Source: Gemmataceae bacterium (lineage in GTDB: Bacteria > Planctomycetota > Planctomycetia > Gemmatales > Gemmataceae). From it: DNA of 64,000 nt. The position numbers and the translations under genes were made by a program. The stretch is from positions 91,400 to 155,399 of the forward strand of contig JAHBXO010000009.1 of NCBI GenBank assembly GCA_019636445.1, written 5' to 3'. Under the pieces are notes generated by a model that saw nothing but the letters and a program-made list of their open reading frames with translations, searched no databases and was not told the origin of the DNA. This document shows positions 1 to 8,004 of the stretch, in pieces (position 1 is the first letter of the stretch; each line of letters opens with the position of its first letter).

Positions 1-1825
1 CGACGCGGCCAAGCGTCTCCTGCAGCAGGAACCGGCCGATGCGCGTGCCGGCGTCGATCGTCGTGAGGATGAAGAGCGCCTCGAACATGATGGCGAAGTG
101 GTACCAGTACTTCAGCATCGATTCGCCAGCGACGCCGAGCCAACGGAAGGCGTCCTCGAAGACGACCGACATGCCGACGGCGAGCGTAACGGCGCCGCCG
201 GTCCGGCCGCGCAGCGATTCCCCGCCGACCTTCTGCTCGACGGCGCCCAAGTCGAGGTGCTGGAGGTTCGCGAGCTGCGGATCGTGGCCATAGCGGGCGC
301 GCAGGTCCGCGAGTTGCGCCTGCATCTCCGGCTTCGCCGCGAGGTCGATGGCGACGTTGATGTCGTAGTAGAGGTCGTTTGGCAGCGCCGCCGCCGCGAT
401 CAAGGCCGTGATGCCGACGAGGCCTTCCATCAGCATCGCCCCGTAACCGATCGGGCGGATGTGCGATTCCTTCTCGATCATCTTCGGCGTGGTGCCGGAC
501 GACACGAGCGAGTGAAAGCCGCTGACCGCCCCGCACATGACGCAGATGAACACGAACGGGAAAATGCTGCCCTGGAAGGTCGGGCCGCCGTTGATGAACG
601 TCTCGTTGAGCATCGGGGCGCGCAGCGGCGGGTTCGCGACGATCACGCTGCCGACGAGCAGGGCGATGGTGCCGATCTTCAGGAAGCTGCTGAGGTAGTC
701 GCGCGGGCCGAGCAGCAGCCAGACCGGCAGCACCGCCGCGATGAAGCCGTAGGTGCCGAGCGCAACGATGGTCTGGTCCTTGGTGAGTGAGAAGAACGGC
801 TCGAGCGCTGAACCGGGAACGGAGCCGCCTGCGACAACGGCTGCGAGCGTGAGCAGTCCCCCGACGAGCGACGCCTCGACGACGCGTCCCTTGCGGAGCT
901 TGTACATCCAGAGGCCGACGAGCAGCGCGATAGGGATGGTGCAGGCGATGGTGAACGTGCCCCAGGAGGAACCGGGGACGACCTGAACACACCCTTTTGG
1001 TAGAACTTGTACTGCCGGACCTACGTAATCACCTCCTCGTGGTAGTTTGCTCCAATCGGGTTCGATGAGAAACTGCTCTTTTTCAAGAAAAGGCATGGCG
1101 ATTCTAAATGACTCTGAACGAATAGACAAAGGTTGATCGGCAGAGTAGCGGACCTGGCAACCTCGGGGGAAAATACGCCAATACCCTGGGTTGGGGTCGT
1201 CGGAGTCTCGAAATGCTTCTATCACCTCAGCTCCGTCGGGGACGATGATCTGCATCCCCGCCGGCAGCTTCACTTCCTCGCCGCCGAGTGCCTTCACGAC
1301 GACCATGCCGAGGCCGGCGAGCGCGATCACGATGATGAACAGGATCGCCAGCGACGCGACGATCGCGGCCGGGCGGCCCAACTCGTGGCGGGCGATCTCG
1401 GCGAGGCTCTTGCCGTCTCGGCGCACGGACGCGGCCAGCACGAGCATGTCCTGCACCGCCCCCGCCAGGCAGACGCCGACGAGCAGCCAGATGAGGCCGG
1501 GCATGTAGCCGTACTGGATGGCGAGCACCGGCCCGATGAGCGGTCCGGCCCCGCTGATGGCCGCGAAGTGGTGGCCGAACGCCACCCATTTGTTCGTGGG
1601 GTGGTAGTTCTGCCCGTCGTTTAGTCGCGTCGCCGGCGTCGGTCGGCCGTCGTCGAGCACCGCCACCTTCGCGGCGAGGAACGCCGAGTAGAAGCGGTAC
1701 GCGATGGCGAGCACGAGCAGCGCCACGACCATGACCGGCATCGCGTGCAGCACGAGCCGACCGGACGGGTCGTGGTGGAAGAGGGAGAGAGCGAGCAGCA
1801 CGACGACCCCATTATGCGAGAGCAT
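1..1825 (-). CDS. cstA: Carbon starvation protein CstA family transporter, truncated at the window edge
   Basis: Polytopic inner-membrane protein of the CstA/BtsT family, which imports peptides or pyruvate. The frame is open from ATG 1825 to base 2, giving 608 codons without the C-terminus. Family landmarks visible are the N-terminal segment with YRFYSAFLA, then NKWVAFGHHFAAISGAGPLI, GPVLAIQYGYMPGLIW, and later CVMCGAVSGFHSLVSSGTTP with its Gly/Ser-rich turn. Between the helix ending GLGMVVVKALGG and the helix starting SSWGTFTIACTIPIAL lie roughly 85 extra, mostly polar residues (about 1270-970). No Shine-Dalgarno is obvious at 1825; ATG 1741 is a possible later start. It begins 10 bases after the small gene upstream ends. 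Confidence 0.9.
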   Translation of the reverse strand, partial: MLSHNGVVVLLALSLFHHDPSGRLVLHAMPVMVVALLVLAIAYRFYSAFLAAKVAVLDDGRPTPATRLNDGQNYHPTNKWVAFGHHFAAISGAGPLIGPVLAIQYGYMPGLIWLLVGVCLAGAVQDMLVLAASVRRDGKSLAEIARHELGRPAAIVASLAILFIIVIALAGLGMVVVKALGGEEVKLPAGMQIIVPDGAEVIEAFRDSDDPNPGYWRIFPRGCQVRYSADQPLSIRSESFRIAMPFLEKEQFLIEPDWSKLPRGGDYVGPAVQVLPKGCVQVVPGSSWGTFTIACTIPIALLVGLWMYKLRKGRVVEASLVGGLLTLAAVVAGGSVPGSALEPFFSLTKDQTIVALGTYGFIAAVLPVWLLLGPRDYLSSFLKIGTIALLVGSVIVANPPLRAPMLNETFINGGPTFQGSIFPFVFICVMCGAVSGFHSLVSSGTTPKMIEKESHIRPIGYGAMLMEGLVGITALIAAAALPNDLYYDINVAIDLAAKPEMQAQLADLRARYGHDPQLANLQHLDLGAVEQKVGGESLRGRTGGAVTLAVGMSVVFEDAFRWLGVAGESMLKYWYHFAIMFEALFILTTIDAGTRIGRFLLQETLGRV

Positions 1826-1835
1826 CAGAATCGGA

Positions 1836-2186
1836 TCAGGGAGGATCGATCGGCCCACCGCTATTGGGGCCGATGGTCGAAACGGTTAGTCCGGTGACGG
1901 ACGCCGTGGCAACGGTGGATCCTCCGACAATCATTTCAACTGTCAGAGTATAGCCGCTTCCAGTTGCCATCGTGCCGGTGCCGGAGGGGATTCGCACTGT
2001 CCAGTTTTGCGAATTCGACACATTTTCCTGGTTGTTGTAGTTGTTCGCACCGTTTGCCAGTGTGCATTTGAGAACGTAGGCGGCGGGCGTGCCGCCGTCT
2101 TCCTTCGCGGTTCCGGTAGCATTAATGTAAGTGCCGACGGTGGAGCTACCGCCCGGCCAAGTTACGGTCGTGGTATAGGTTGGCAC
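1836..2186 (-). CDS. Small Thr/Ser/Gly-rich beta-type hypothetical protein
   Basis: Open frame of 116 residues if GTG 2186 is the start; a GAGAA stretch sits about 7 bases upstream. I do not recognise the family. The protein is rich in Thr, Ser, Gly, Val and Asn, has alternating hydrophobic residues (YTLTVEMIVGGSTVATASVT) suggesting an all-beta, Ig-like sandwich, and ends in a Pro/Gly tail. No signal peptide or membrane segment is visible. It lies 23 bases after the kinase stop and 10 bases before cstA on the same strand, so co-transcription is likely. Codons are less GC-biased than those of its neighbours. The non-ATG start and lack of a recognised family keep confidence moderate. Confidence 0.55.
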   Translation of the reverse strand: MPTYTTTVTWPGGSSTVGTYINATGTAKEDGGTPAAYVLKCTLANGANNYNNQENVSNSQNWTVRIPSGTGTMATGSGYTLTVEMIVGGSTVATASVTGLTVSTIGPNSGGPIDPP

Positions 2187-2209
2187 TTGGATTCTCAGGT
2201 GTGCAAGGT

Positions 2210-4171
2210 TTATCGGAGGGGTTGGATCGTCACATTTCGCACGGAGACGGCGGCTTGACGCGCGTAGATGCCAAGCGGTCTGCGCGAGTCGAACTCGGCC
2301 GGCATGCCGGCGAGAATGGGGTCGATCGCGGTCATGCCCCTGCGCGCCGCGTGGGATACCATCGCAAGCAATTCGGGTTCGACCACGGCAACAGACTGCC
2401 ACTTGCCTTCGGATTCGCGATATTCGATCGTGACACCGCCGTCCCGGACCGTCAAGCCGATGGTCCGCCATTGGGGTTGTCCATCGTCCCGCTGGGGGAT
2501 GCGGAAGCGGGGTGATCCAAGAATCATGTTGTTCGAAGTTGGCAAGAGGCGTTCGGAATCCTCGAAGAATCCAAACAGTGTACCGTTTACGACCTTGGGT
2601 TGGGACGGATGACCTCCATCGCGGATGGGAAAGGTAATGGCGGTGTGGGCGATTCGACCATCATCGAACCGGGCGGTTTGATAGTCAATAAACAACCCGA
2701 CGCCACTGAACCCGTTGACGGTGTCGGTCTCGGTCAATCCCGCGTTTCCGTGGTAGAGCAGGTCCGCTTCGAGTCGGTAATTGGGGGTCGGCGGATTGTC
2801 GACTAGCGAAATCAGGACCGCCGATTCGGCACGGAAGCCGAACGCGCCATTGCGTACCGGTGGCGTTTGGAGGTCGACGGATCCCAGTTTCACTTCGCTC
2901 CATTCGGGTGCGCCGCGATCCGGTACGAGTTGGACCGTTTCACCGGACCGTGCGGACGCATTCAAACGGCTCACAAGCCGATGTTTCGGGTCGGCGTGCC
3001 GCACCGCTACGCTTGCGGCCAATGCCAAGAACGCGCAGAAGAGGATGACGCCGACGGCGGTCCGGTATCGGCGCAACTCGCGTTCGAACCGCTGGACTCG
3101 CGTGGGAGGAGTGGCAAGCGTCGGCCGATCGTTCAGCCAGTTCCGCAAATCCTTGGCGAGTTGCTCCGCGGTTTCATAACGCTTTCCGGGATCGATCGCG
3201 AGGCACTTGCGCACGATCGCCTCGAGTGTGGGGCAGAGGTTGGCCCGAATCGGCGCGTTCCACGGCAACTCGTCGACGAGTGTGTGCGGCGATATCGGCC
3301 CACTCGGTTGAGACTGGCGGATCGTTCGGCCGGTAAGCGCGTGATACAACGATGCACCAAGACCGTAGACGTCCGATGCCTTCGAGATTGCGTCGATTTG
3401 ACCAAACAGCTGCTCCGGCGACATGTAAGCGTAAGTACCGACCAAGACTCCGGTCGGCGTCAGCGTCGCACTGTCGCAATGGCGTGCCAGACCGAAATCC
3501 GTGATGCGAACGCGACCATCGGCGTCGACCAACATGTTCGACGGCTTGATATCGCGGTGGAGGATCCCTTGTACGTGCGCCGCGTGGATCGCTTCGGCCG
3601 CGTCAGCAAGGATGCGGACGGCGACGCGATCGTCGGTCTGCCGGCGCTTGATCAGCATCGCCAACGTTGTGCCCGGGCGGTATTCCATCGTAAAATACGG
3701 CCCGTGCGAGCAGTCGCCGACTTCGTAGATCGCGACGACTCCGGGATGATTGATCCGCGCATGCGCTCGCACCTCGTTTGCGAATCGCTCTCGCATCGGC
3801 GAGCCGGGCGCGAAATGGTTCATCACCTTGATCGCCACCGGGCGATTCGTCGGTCGTTGGATCGCCCGGTAGACCGTGCCCATCCCGCCGTAGCCGAGCA
3901 CTTCGAAATCGGTGTAATTTGGAATAATCGGATAGTATGGCAGGTTGCGACGAAACTCCGGTTCGTGGCGGAGCGTTGCTGGGAGTGATTGCTCTTTCGA
4001 AGACAGCTTCGAGCCTATTTCGAACCCGTCCTGCCGATCGCCTTCGGTTGCCAGCGCGCGAAGCGTGACATCAACAGGGTCCAATGCGAAACCGCAAGAC
4101 GGACACGTTCTGTCCGAGATCGATTCCGGCAACGGTTTGCGGCAATGAACACAGACCCGCGACACGATCAC
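2210..4171 (-). CDS. Receptor-like serine/threonine protein kinase with N-terminal zinc ribbon
   Basis: Hanks-type kinase of about 653 residues. The N-terminus has two CxxC-type pairs (CVHC, CPSC). The kinase domain, roughly residues 90-355, shows the glycine loop GYGGMGTVYR, lysine in VAIKVM, catalytic loop HRDIKPSN, metal-binding TDFGLAR and a YMSPEQ segment. A single membrane helix (about 370-392, TAVGVILFCAFLALAASVAV) is followed by some 260 residues of predicted extracytoplasmic beta-rich domain reminiscent of LamG/3-keto-disaccharide-hydrolase folds. Start taken as GTG 4171 because the zinc ribbon follows directly; an upstream extension would overlap the previous gene. It probably senses an envelope ligand and phosphorylates cytoplasmic targets. 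Confidence 0.9.
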   Translation of the reverse strand: MIVSRVCVHCRKPLPESISDRTCPSCGFALDPVDVTLRALATEGDRQDGFEIGSKLSSKEQSLPATLRHEPEFRRNLPYYPIIPNYTDFEVLGYGGMGTVYRAIQRPTNRPVAIKVMNHFAPGSPMRERFANEVRAHARINHPGVVAIYEVGDCSHGPYFTMEYRPGTTLAMLIKRRQTDDRVAVRILADAAEAIHAAHVQGILHRDIKPSNMLVDADGRVRITDFGLARHCDSATLTPTGVLVGTYAYMSPEQLFGQIDAISKASDVYGLGASLYHALTGRTIRQSQPSGPISPHTLVDELPWNAPIRANLCPTLEAIVRKCLAIDPGKRYETAEQLAKDLRNWLNDRPTLATPPTRVQRFERELRRYRTAVGVILFCAFLALAASVAVRHADPKHRLVSRLNASARSGETVQLVPDRGAPEWSEVKLGSVDLQTPPVRNGAFGFRAESAVLISLVDNPPTPNYRLEADLLYHGNAGLTETDTVNGFSGVGLFIDYQTARFDDGRIAHTAITFPIRDGGHPSQPKVVNGTLFGFFEDSERLLPTSNNMILGSPRFRIPQRDDGQPQWRTIGLTVRDGGVTIEYRESEGKWQSVAVVEPELLAMVSHAARRGMTAIDPILAGMPAEFDSRRPLGIYARQAAVSVRNVTIQPLR

Positions 4172-4247
4172 CTCGCGCCGAGATGAGATTCCCTCAACAG
4201 AATAATCGAATTGGTTTTCGCGTTCAATGCTTGCAATCGTATTCAGT

Positions 4248-5531
4248 CTAATTCGGTCTGAAGTACGCCACTGCGTCACGCGCGCCCTGCGGCGCAACTC
4301 GATTCGAGGTGATCTTCGGATCGGCCAGCTCGAACGTGATGCCCAGCAACCCGCGACCAGGCCGCTCGCCATTCCGTGTATGTTTCGCCGATCCCCAGTG
4401 ATCGCCGATGGCGACTAGCTCGAATCGCTTGATGACCCTCTCTGCCGAGACGCGGATCTTACCGGTCAGTTTCACTTCATAACCGCGATCCGCCTTGTCC
4501 TGGTCGGCATCCGTCGCGAGAAGCGCCTCGCCGTCGATACGTAGAGTTACGCCCTCGGTTGACATGTCCTCGATCGTGGCGATCATCGCGCTCGAACGAA
4601 CATCTTCCGGCATCCAGAATTCCGGTTCACCTCGTGTATTATCGACAAGGTGAAAACGGAGAATCCGTCGCACCAGCGCGTTCGGTAGAGCGGCCTTATG
4701 TCCCCTGGTGCCTTGGATCATGGCGATCGCATTCACATCGCGAGAGTCGAGCCATAGGAAATCGCGGGCTGCCCGGTCGCCGCCGGCGAAGTCGCAGGAA
4801 CCTTTGACGTACCCATCGCCCTTGCGGTCCAAAATGCGAGCATGAACACGGATAATCAGGCCGCCGTCGGGCGGCGTCCGTGAATAGTTCCGATCGGGTT
4901 GGCCATGTTCGGGAATGGCGATCGCGCCCGGCTTGCGGCGTTCGGCGGGCAATGCGTTCCACTTGCGCATAGCCATTGCGATTTGGTCGCGAGTCGCGTT
5001 CACATCCTGGCCAGCGTTCTTGAATGCGAGCAACTCGCCGTCGGCTGTGAAAACGTAAATACCCTGGTGCGTCAGGGCGTCGACGCTGCGAGGTCCTTGT
5101 GAGATGATCCGTTTCCAGAACCTGCCTTCGGCATCCCTGCGCCGACACTGGTACCAGTCGTCGGCGCAGGCCGGAACGAACTCGGTCCTTGCGAGACGGA
5201 TAATTTCGGGATCGGCGAAGGCGAACGCACGGCCCGCCACGACGTTGTTTCAACCGCAACCGAGCGGATGGCCATCCATCTCCCAGAGCAGTATCGGTTT
5301 CCCCTCTCTCGCGGCAAGAACGCGGGCATCCCAGAGCGAGGTCTGCCAGGGGATCTCGACAAACGGGTCTTCGCCGGGGGCAGGTCGCACGACCGCTCGA
5401 ATTGCTTCGAAATCCTGTTCCGCCATCGTGGTCGAGATCTGCGGTAGCGGGGCCTGCCGCGGCCATCCGTGCCAGGCTGCCAAACCGGCCGCCATAGCTC
5501 CACCCGTCACGAAAAAGGTGCGCCGTCGCAT
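4248..5531 (-). CDS. Exported thioredoxin-like protein with in-frame UGA: candidate selenoprotein
   Basis: Read through the UGA at 5252-5250, this is one 427-residue protein; Sec would be residue 94. ATG 5531 has GGAG eight bases upstream. The N-terminus is Tat-like (RRRTFFVTGG, then AMAAGLAAW). Residues about 75-125 have the layout of a thioredoxin-like domain: EGKPILLWEMDGHPLGCG, then UGA, then AFADPEIIRLARTEFVP, so Cys-Gly-UGA sits where the redox motif belongs. About 330 residues continue in the same frame with no independent ribosome site near GTG 5240. The remaining part (NYSRTPPDGG, VHARILDRKGDGYVKGSC and a long C-terminal region) is unfamiliar. Alternatives are a nonsense mutation or sequencing error. 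The Sec machinery is not in this window. Confidence 0.75.
5220..5252 (-). promoter_or_regulatory. Candidate bacterial SECIS hairpin after the in-frame UGA
   Basis: On the minus strand the UGA (5252-5250) is followed by an 11-base spacer, then GGCGGGC (5238-5232), loop CGUGC (5231-5227) and GUUCGCC (5226-5220), a seven-pair stem with two G-U pairs. The upper SECIS hairpin of E. coli fdhF is also placed about 11 bases after its UGA and carries GU in the apical loop (from memory). GUUG before and CAAC after the UGA could extend a lower helix. The hairpin may be fortuitous in GC-rich coding DNA. Confidence 0.5.
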
Positions 5532-5613
5532 GGGAAACACTCCACACCATTAGATCGGGAAACTGTATGCTGGAATACGATATCGGTCGATCCGGCTGCG
5601 GGTGGAACTTGTG

Positions 5614-5877
5614 ATGATCGAAGAATTCGTCGGCAAGAAAGTCGTTGTCGATTGCCAGAGCCACTTCGTGTGTCTTGGTTCGCTGAAGGCATTCGACGAG
5701 CACTTCCTCGATCTTCGCAATTGCGACATGCACGATCTGCGGGATACCGACAGCTCGCGGGAGAATTACATCGCATCATCGGTTTCGACCGGCATCAAGC
5801 GGAACCGCAAACGGGTCTTGCTCAACCGTCGGGAAGTGGTGGGAGTCTCGCTCATCGATGACGTCGTCGACGATTGA
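5614..5877 (+). CDS. Small Sm-like (SH3-barrel) hypothetical protein
   Basis: An 87-residue protein from ATG 5614, with GGTGGA about eight bases upstream; in-frame GTGs at 5602 and 5611 are alternatives. The pattern FVGKKVVVDCQSHFVCLGSL, then HFLDLRNCDMHDL, and C-terminal REVVGVSLIDDV resembles a short Sm/LSm beta barrel, in which strand 1 starts with a hydrophobic-Gly-basic pattern and a late strand ends in hydrophobic-Ser-Leu-Ile. Such proteins may bind RNA, but that is inference. It is transcribed divergently from the candidate selenoprotein (82 bases apart) and ends 3 bases from the converging marR stop. Confidence 0.65.
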   Translation: MIEEFVGKKVVVDCQSHFVCLGSLKAFDEHFLDLRNCDMHDLRDTDSSRENYIASSVSTGIKRNRKRVLLNRREVVGVSLIDDVVDD

Positions 5878-5880
5878 GCC

Positions 5881-6369
5881 TCACGAATACTCGGCCAGCC
5901 AGGCCCGCAGGCCATCGACGAGTTTTTTCCGCTCGGCTTCCGACACCTTGGGCAGCGATTGCGCGGCCTCTTCGAACCTCGAAGCCGTCGCGACATCGAT
6001 CAACTTCCGCCCCTTCGGTGTTAGCACGACAACGACACCCCGTCGATCGCTGGGATCCGCCTGTCGCGAGATCCAGCCGGCTTCCTCGAGTCGGTCGAGT
6101 CGCGAGGTCATGCCGCCGGAGGTGAGGGCCACGTTGGCGCAGAGTTGCGTGGGGCTGAGTCCGCCGTTTGGTTCCTGGCGGCGGAGCGTGGCGAGGATGT
6201 CGAACTGGCCGAAAGATAGACCGTGCTTCTTGAGGACTTCCTCGGCGCCGCGTTCGAGGTGACGGGCGAGCACGAGGACGCGGCCGACGAGCGCGAGCGG
6301 CGACGGGTCGAGATCGGGGCGTACGCGCGTCCAATCGGCGATCACGCGGTCGATGGCGTCGGTGGGCAT
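5881..6369 (-). CDS. MarR-family transcriptional regulator
   Basis: A 162-residue winged-helix regulator. The MarR core is clear: GLSFGQFDILATLRRQ leads to helix-turn-helix LSPTQLCANVALTSGGMTSR, followed by LDRLEEAGWISRQADPSDRR, the recognition helix and wing with the family's D-x-R-D/S-x-R-G element (PSDRRGVVVVLTPKG). Flanking helices at both ends form the dimer interface. It probably binds as a dimer to the 33-bp palindrome between it and ilvC, repressing itself and possibly ilvC. The ligand is unknown. It converges on the Sm-like gene with almost no spacer. Confidence 0.92.
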   Translation of the reverse strand: MPTDAIDRVIADWTRVRPDLDPSPLALVGRVLVLARHLERGAEEVLKKHGLSFGQFDILATLRRQEPNGGLSPTQLCANVALTSGGMTSRLDRLEEAGWISRQADPSDRRGVVVVLTPKGRKLIDVATASRFEEAAQSLPKVSEAERKKLVDGLRAWLAEYS

Positions 6370-6389
6370 GCCGGTAACTTAACCGAAAG

Positions 6390-6422
6390 TATCTTGATGT
6401 CAAGATTCTTGACGGCAAGATA
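6390..6422. promoter_or_regulatory. Probable MarR operator between marR and ilvC
   Basis: A 33-bp imperfect palindrome with half-sites TATCTTGATGTCAAGA and TCTTGACGGCAAGATA around a central T, built from nested TCTTGA/TCAAGA repeats as in many MarR sites. It covers the -35 box of the ilvC promoter (6409-6414) and the likely -35 TTGACA of the divergent marR promoter (minus strand 6403-6398, with TAAGTT at 6381-6376). Confidence 0.7.
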
Positions 6423-6437
6423 ACTGTCCGATATCCT
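6409..6437 (+). promoter_or_regulatory. Sigma70-type promoter of ilvC
   Basis: TTGACG at 6409-6414 and TATCCT at 6432-6437 with a 17-bp spacer, 39 bases before the ilvC start. The -35 element lies inside the MarR-type palindrome, so a bound repressor would block polymerase. Confidence 0.6.
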
Positions 6438-6476
6438 GTCGGAGTTCCGTTCCATTCCCCATGCGAGGGCACCCGG

Positions 6477-7523
6477 ATGAAGGACATGATCGTCGGCGAG
6501 TTCAAGGAAGTCGCCATCGAACGCGCGGATTACCCGCCGGAGAAGGTCAAGCAGATCCTGGGCGGCGAAACGGTGGCCGTGCTCGGCTACGGCGTCCAGG
6601 GACGTGGACAGTCGCTCAACATGCGCGACAACGGCGTGAAGGTGATCGTCGGCCAGCGAAAGGGCGGCAAAGCGTACGACCTTTGCCTCGAAGACGGCTG
6701 GGTGCCCGGCAAGACGCTCTTCGAACCCGAAGAGGCGGCCGCGATGGGGACGGTCATCCAGTACCTTCTGTCCGACGCCGGACAGAAGGACATGTGGCCG
6801 AAGCTCAAACCGCACCTGACGAAGGGCAAAGCGCTCTATTTCAGCCACGGCTTCTCGATCGTCTATAAGGACCAGACCGGCGTCGTGCCGCCGCCGGACA
6901 TCGACGTGATCCTCGTCGCCCCGAAGGGGTCGGGCACGACGGTGCGCCGGCTGTTCCTGGAAGGTCGCGGTATCAACAGCAGCTTCGCGATCCACCAGGA
7001 CGCGACGGGCAAGGCGCGCGAGCGCTGTCTGGCGCTCGGCGTCGCCATCGGCTCCGGGTATCTGTTTGAAACGACGTTCCAGAAGGAGGTCTTCTCGGAC
7101 CTCACCGGCGAGCGCGGCGTGCTCATGGGCGCCATCTATGGCCTCTGGCTCGCACAGTACGAAGTGCTTCGCGCCAACGGTCACAGCCCGAGCGAAGCGT
7201 TCAACGAGACCGTTGAGGAGGCGACGCAAAGCCTCTATCCGCTGATCGGCGAGCGTGGCATGGACTGGATGTACGCGAACTGTTCGACGACCGCGCAGCG
7301 CGGCGCGCTTGACTGGTTCAAGCGATTCCGCGACGCGTCGAAGCCGGTCTTCGAGCAACTCTACCAGTCGGTCGCCAGCGGCGAGGAGACGCGGCGGACG
7401 CTGGAGGCCAACAGCAAGCCCGACTACCGGGAGGGGTTGGAGAAGGAGTTGAAGGAGATTGCGGAGAGCGAGATGTGGAAGGCCGGCGCGGTGGTCCGCG
7501 CGTTGCGGCCCGAGCGGCAATAA
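6477..7523 (+). CDS. ilvC: Ketol-acid reductoisomerase
   Basis: Catalyses the NAD(P)H- and Mg-dependent alkyl migration and reduction in valine, leucine and isoleucine synthesis. The 348-residue length fits the short class I enzyme. The Rossmann glycine motif is VAVLGYGVQGRGQSLNMRDN. The metal-binding catalytic region reads FSDLTGERGVLMGAIYGLW, and a C-terminal knotted helical domain contains FNETVEEATQSLYPLI. GAGGG precedes the ATG. It stands alone as a branched-chain gene here, driven by its own promoter and ended by a strong palindrome. A MarR operator at an ilvC promoter is unusual; the usual control is attenuation or Lrp-type. Confidence 0.93.
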   Translation: MKDMIVGEFKEVAIERADYPPEKVKQILGGETVAVLGYGVQGRGQSLNMRDNGVKVIVGQRKGGKAYDLCLEDGWVPGKTLFEPEEAAAMGTVIQYLLSDAGQKDMWPKLKPHLTKGKALYFSHGFSIVYKDQTGVVPPPDIDVILVAPKGSGTTVRRLFLEGRGINSSFAIHQDATGKARERCLALGVAIGSGYLFETTFQKEVFSDLTGERGVLMGAIYGLWLAQYEVLRANGHSPSEAFNETVEEATQSLYPLIGERGMDWMYANCSTTAQRGALDWFKRFRDASKPVFEQLYQSVASGEETRRTLEANSKPDYREGLEKELKEIAESEMWKAGAVVRALRPERQ

Positions 7524-7527
7524 GCGT

Positions 7528-7573
7528 ATCCATTGAATGATGGCCGGATTAATCCGGCCATCATTCAATGGAT
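7528..7573. terminator. 46-bp perfect palindrome, likely ilvC terminator
   Basis: Two perfect 23-base arms meeting without a spacer (left arm begins ATCCATTGAATGATGG), starting 5 bases after the ilvC stop and followed by TTAATTT. It can fold as a long hairpin on either strand. The AT-rich tail is short of a canonical U-run, so termination is likely but not certain. Confidence 0.65.
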
Positions 7574-8004
7574 TTAATTTGCCGATCAGATATTTGCCGT
7601 CTCGATTCAATGTAATTTATATCATAAGATTGTAATTTCATTAGTCCTTTTGCATCTGTTGTTCTTTGGCGATTAGTATCTTCTTCGCCCGTGCCGAACC
7701 AAAAGATTTCCCGATTTTCTTTTCCACGCCCCGCCGATCCTAAGTACTTGTCCCGCCCCTTCGTCGGTTGCCCCCAGACCTGCAACTCCAGTCCGGACCG
7801 GTTTCGGCTCCTTGACAGAGGTTCACCGACCCCGCTATCATTCCGCGAGACCGAATCGCCGTGCTCGCCCGATGACACTTCGGCGGGTGTATGGTCGTCC
7901 TTCCACGGCGCTGTCGTCCCCGACTTCCCGATCGACACACTGACAATGGTTCGAGGATCGAACCTGCGGCGTCTCACCCACCCTGCGCGGAAGGAGAATC
8001 CGAA
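7574..8004. other. Non-coding stretch with AT-rich first part
   Basis: About 430 bases without a convincing gene. The first 110 or so bases are conspicuously AT-rich compared with the rest of the window; the remainder returns to normal composition. Open frames here have no ribosome site or recognisable protein features. It contains a good promoter at 7812-7841 and a small perfect inverted repeat GGTTCGA/TCGAACC at 7947-7963, which is not a tRNA arm. Confidence 0.5.
7812..7841 (+). promoter_or_regulatory. Sigma70-type promoter upstream of the 8005-9811 operon
   Basis: TTGACA (7812-7817) and TATCAT (7836-7841) separated by 18 bp. It lies about 160 bases before the first ATG of the three-gene plus-strand run, implying a fairly long leader. 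Confidence 0.5.

Noticed and set aside
4248..5240. Separate gene starting at GTG 5240
   Set aside because: No ribosome site, same frame as the upstream part, and the thioredoxin-like domain is split by the UGA; one readthrough gene is more likely.
7947..7963. GGTTCGA/TCGAACC stem as a tRNA T-arm
   Set aside because: Loop and stem sizes do not fit a T-arm, and no acceptor or anticodon stem is around it.
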